Shown here piece by piece: positions 63,156-64,000 of a stretch of 64,000 nt of DNA. The stretch is from Hymenobacter sp. PAMC 26628 (GTDB taxonomy: Bacteria; Bacteroidota; Bacteroidia; Cytophagales; Hymenobacteraceae), in contig NZ_CP014304.1 in NCBI RefSeq assembly GCF_001562275.1, forward strand, positions 2,976,001-3,040,000, read 5' to 3'. Position 1 is the stretch's first letter, and each line of letters opens with the position of its first letter. Below the pieces are notes generated by a model. That model was given only the letters and a program-made list of their open reading frames with translations, had not been told where the DNA came from and made no database searches. The position numbers and the translations under genes were made by a program.

Positions 63156-63881
63156 CTACTCTTCGCTGCTGAGGCCCAGGGCCTCGACGGCGGCTTGCAC
63201 GGCCTCGGCGCGGTAGGCGGGCGCGGTGGCGGGGGCCCGCAGCAGGCGCAGCAAGCGGTGGTACTTCTCGCGGCCTTCGGCGAGCATTTGGTCGGTCACT
63301 TCGAGCGGGAACACGCTGAACGGCTCCGATTTCTGCACGCCCACCAGCAGGAACCGCTCGGCGCCCAGGGCGTCAGTGTAGAAGGCGGCCTGGCGGTCAT
63401 AGTCGTAGGCCGAGCACTGCCAGCGGAAGTGGTCGGCGTCGCGGGCGTTGGTGGTTTTGAAATCGACGATGGTGTAGGGCAGGCCGGGCGCGTTCACCAC
63501 CAGGTCGGCGCGCAGCTTGCAGAGGGTGCCGGTTTGGGGCTCGGTGAAGAGCACGCTGGGCTCGGGCGTGCCAGCTTCGAGCAGGCGGTTGAGCTCGGTG
63601 TTGAGCTTCACCCCCTCCACCAGCCACCAAACCAGCGTGTCGTTCAGGCCGGGCTGGCCGGGTTGGTAATCAGTGGGTTCAAGCAGGGCGGTGTGAAAGG
63701 CGGTGCCGAAGCTGAGGGCCCCCTGGTTGCCACCGTCGGTGCGCGGGGGGCGGCCATCGAGGGCGTCGCGCAGGCGCGAGAGGTCGGAGTTGGCAATGGC
63801 CGGCAGGGCCCGGTAGGTGTCGTAGTCGAGGCGCAGCAGGTCGGGCCGGCGAAAGGCGGGGTCGGCGGGAAGTGGGGACAT
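63156..63881 (-). CDS. PD-(D/E)XK nuclease-like protein (RecE/Cas4-type fold)
   Basis: 241 residues from ATG 63881 (MSPLPADPAFRRPDLLRLDY). SLSRLRDALDG-like N-terminal helix (NSDLSRLRDALDG), FGTAFHTALLEP with the conserved His, KLRADLVVN (active-site Asp) and YTIVDFKTTNARD, the D-x-K core, then FRWQCSAYDYDRQAAFY with the downstream Gln/Tyr motif. This matches PDDEXK-like proteins often carried by phages and mobile elements. Probably a DNA exonuclease; no partner annealing protein is in the window. Confidence 0.85.
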   Translation of the reverse strand: MSPLPADPAFRRPDLLRLDYDTYRALPAIANSDLSRLRDALDGRPPRTDGGNQGALSFGTAFHTALLEPTDYQPGQPGLNDTLVWWLVEGVKLNTELNRLLEAGTPEPSVLFTEPQTGTLCKLRADLVVNAPGLPYTIVDFKTTNARDADHFRWQCSAYDYDRQAAFYTDALGAERFLLVGVQKSEPFSVFPLEVTDQMLAEGREKYHRLLRLLRAPATAPAYRAEAVQAAVEALGLSSEE

Positions 63882-63959
63882 GATTCGGTAACAACAGAAC
63901 GGCGCGTTTTGCTGCATCGGGGGCATCTTTTTCTGCGAGGGGCCCCACTGGCCCACCCG

Positions 63960-64000
63960 TCAAGGCTTTTTGGCAAACAGGAGCGTGGTGATGGAAGTCG
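63960..64000 (-). CDS. 3' end of a gene cut by the window edge
   Basis: Reading leftward, TSITTLLFAKKP followed by TGA at 63960-63962. The ending resembles methyltransferase C-termini, but 12 residues are too few to decide. Confidence 0.35.
   Translation of the reverse strand, partial: TSITTLLFAKKP

Overview
The window looks like a chromosomal segment of a high-GC member of the Bacteroidota, most likely a Hymenobacter-type Cytophagales. The reasons are a SusD-type outer-membrane lipoprotein, type IX secretion (T9SS) C-terminal tails on glycosidases, LytTR/LytS regulators, a Bacteroidota-style -7 box (TAnnTTTG-like), almost no Shine-Dalgarno use, and a pervasive GGGGCC(CC) word. The taxonomic name is inference; no rRNA gene is present.

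Layout. 1-10.2 kb is a beta-glucan utilisation locus: SusD (5'-truncated by the window), PKD surface lipoprotein, GH16, GH128 (interrupted by an in-frame stop that removes its secretion tail), GH5 with fascin-like repeats, GH30 and a GH2-like TIM barrel. 10.8-16.8 kb holds a TauE permease, replicative helicase DnaB with a 342-residue homing-endonuclease intein in its Walker A motif, Mpl, and a frameshifted lipoprotein gene. 16.9-19.2 kb is a low-GC island (HTTM membrane protein and partner) bounded by two copies of a repeat that carries a 39-40 codon ORF. 19.1-29.3 kb contains envelope and housekeeping genes (M48 and M23 peptidases, FAH hydrolase, PrxQ/Bcp, VWA protein, an ECF sigma cluster, class III aminotransferase).

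29.5-33.9 kb is a damaged regulatory/TonB-receptor locus: a second low-GC island (30.82-32.15 kb, one unknown gene) has removed the 5' half of a LytS kinase and the 3' end of an outer-membrane receptor, which also carries an in-frame stop. 34.2-39.9 kb is an RND efflux operon. 40.9-54.0 kb holds TerB-like protein, PfkA, MiaA, amidase, glycosyltransferase, a large hybrid kinase with a stand-alone receiver, an MBL hydrolase and RqcH, followed by tRNA-Leu(GAG), a frameshifted iron permease and Dps.

The most interesting system is at 56.3-60.3 kb on the minus strand: a Ro60 (TROVE) gene, then nearly 1 kb of non-coding DNA with a tandem array of at least five Y-RNA-like genes, then the RNA ligase rtcB. 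One of the RNAs contains an almost perfect circularly permuted tRNA (T-arm, acceptor stem closed by a tetraloop, D-arm), the topology known for bacterial YrlA RNAs. Another is a minimal version without the tRNA-like part. The window ends with an HDAC-like deacetylase, a J-domain protein and a PD-(D/E)XK nuclease.

Two families of dispersed palindromic repeats lie between genes throughout, and five genes are visibly broken; these could be real decay or, for single-base events, assembly errors.
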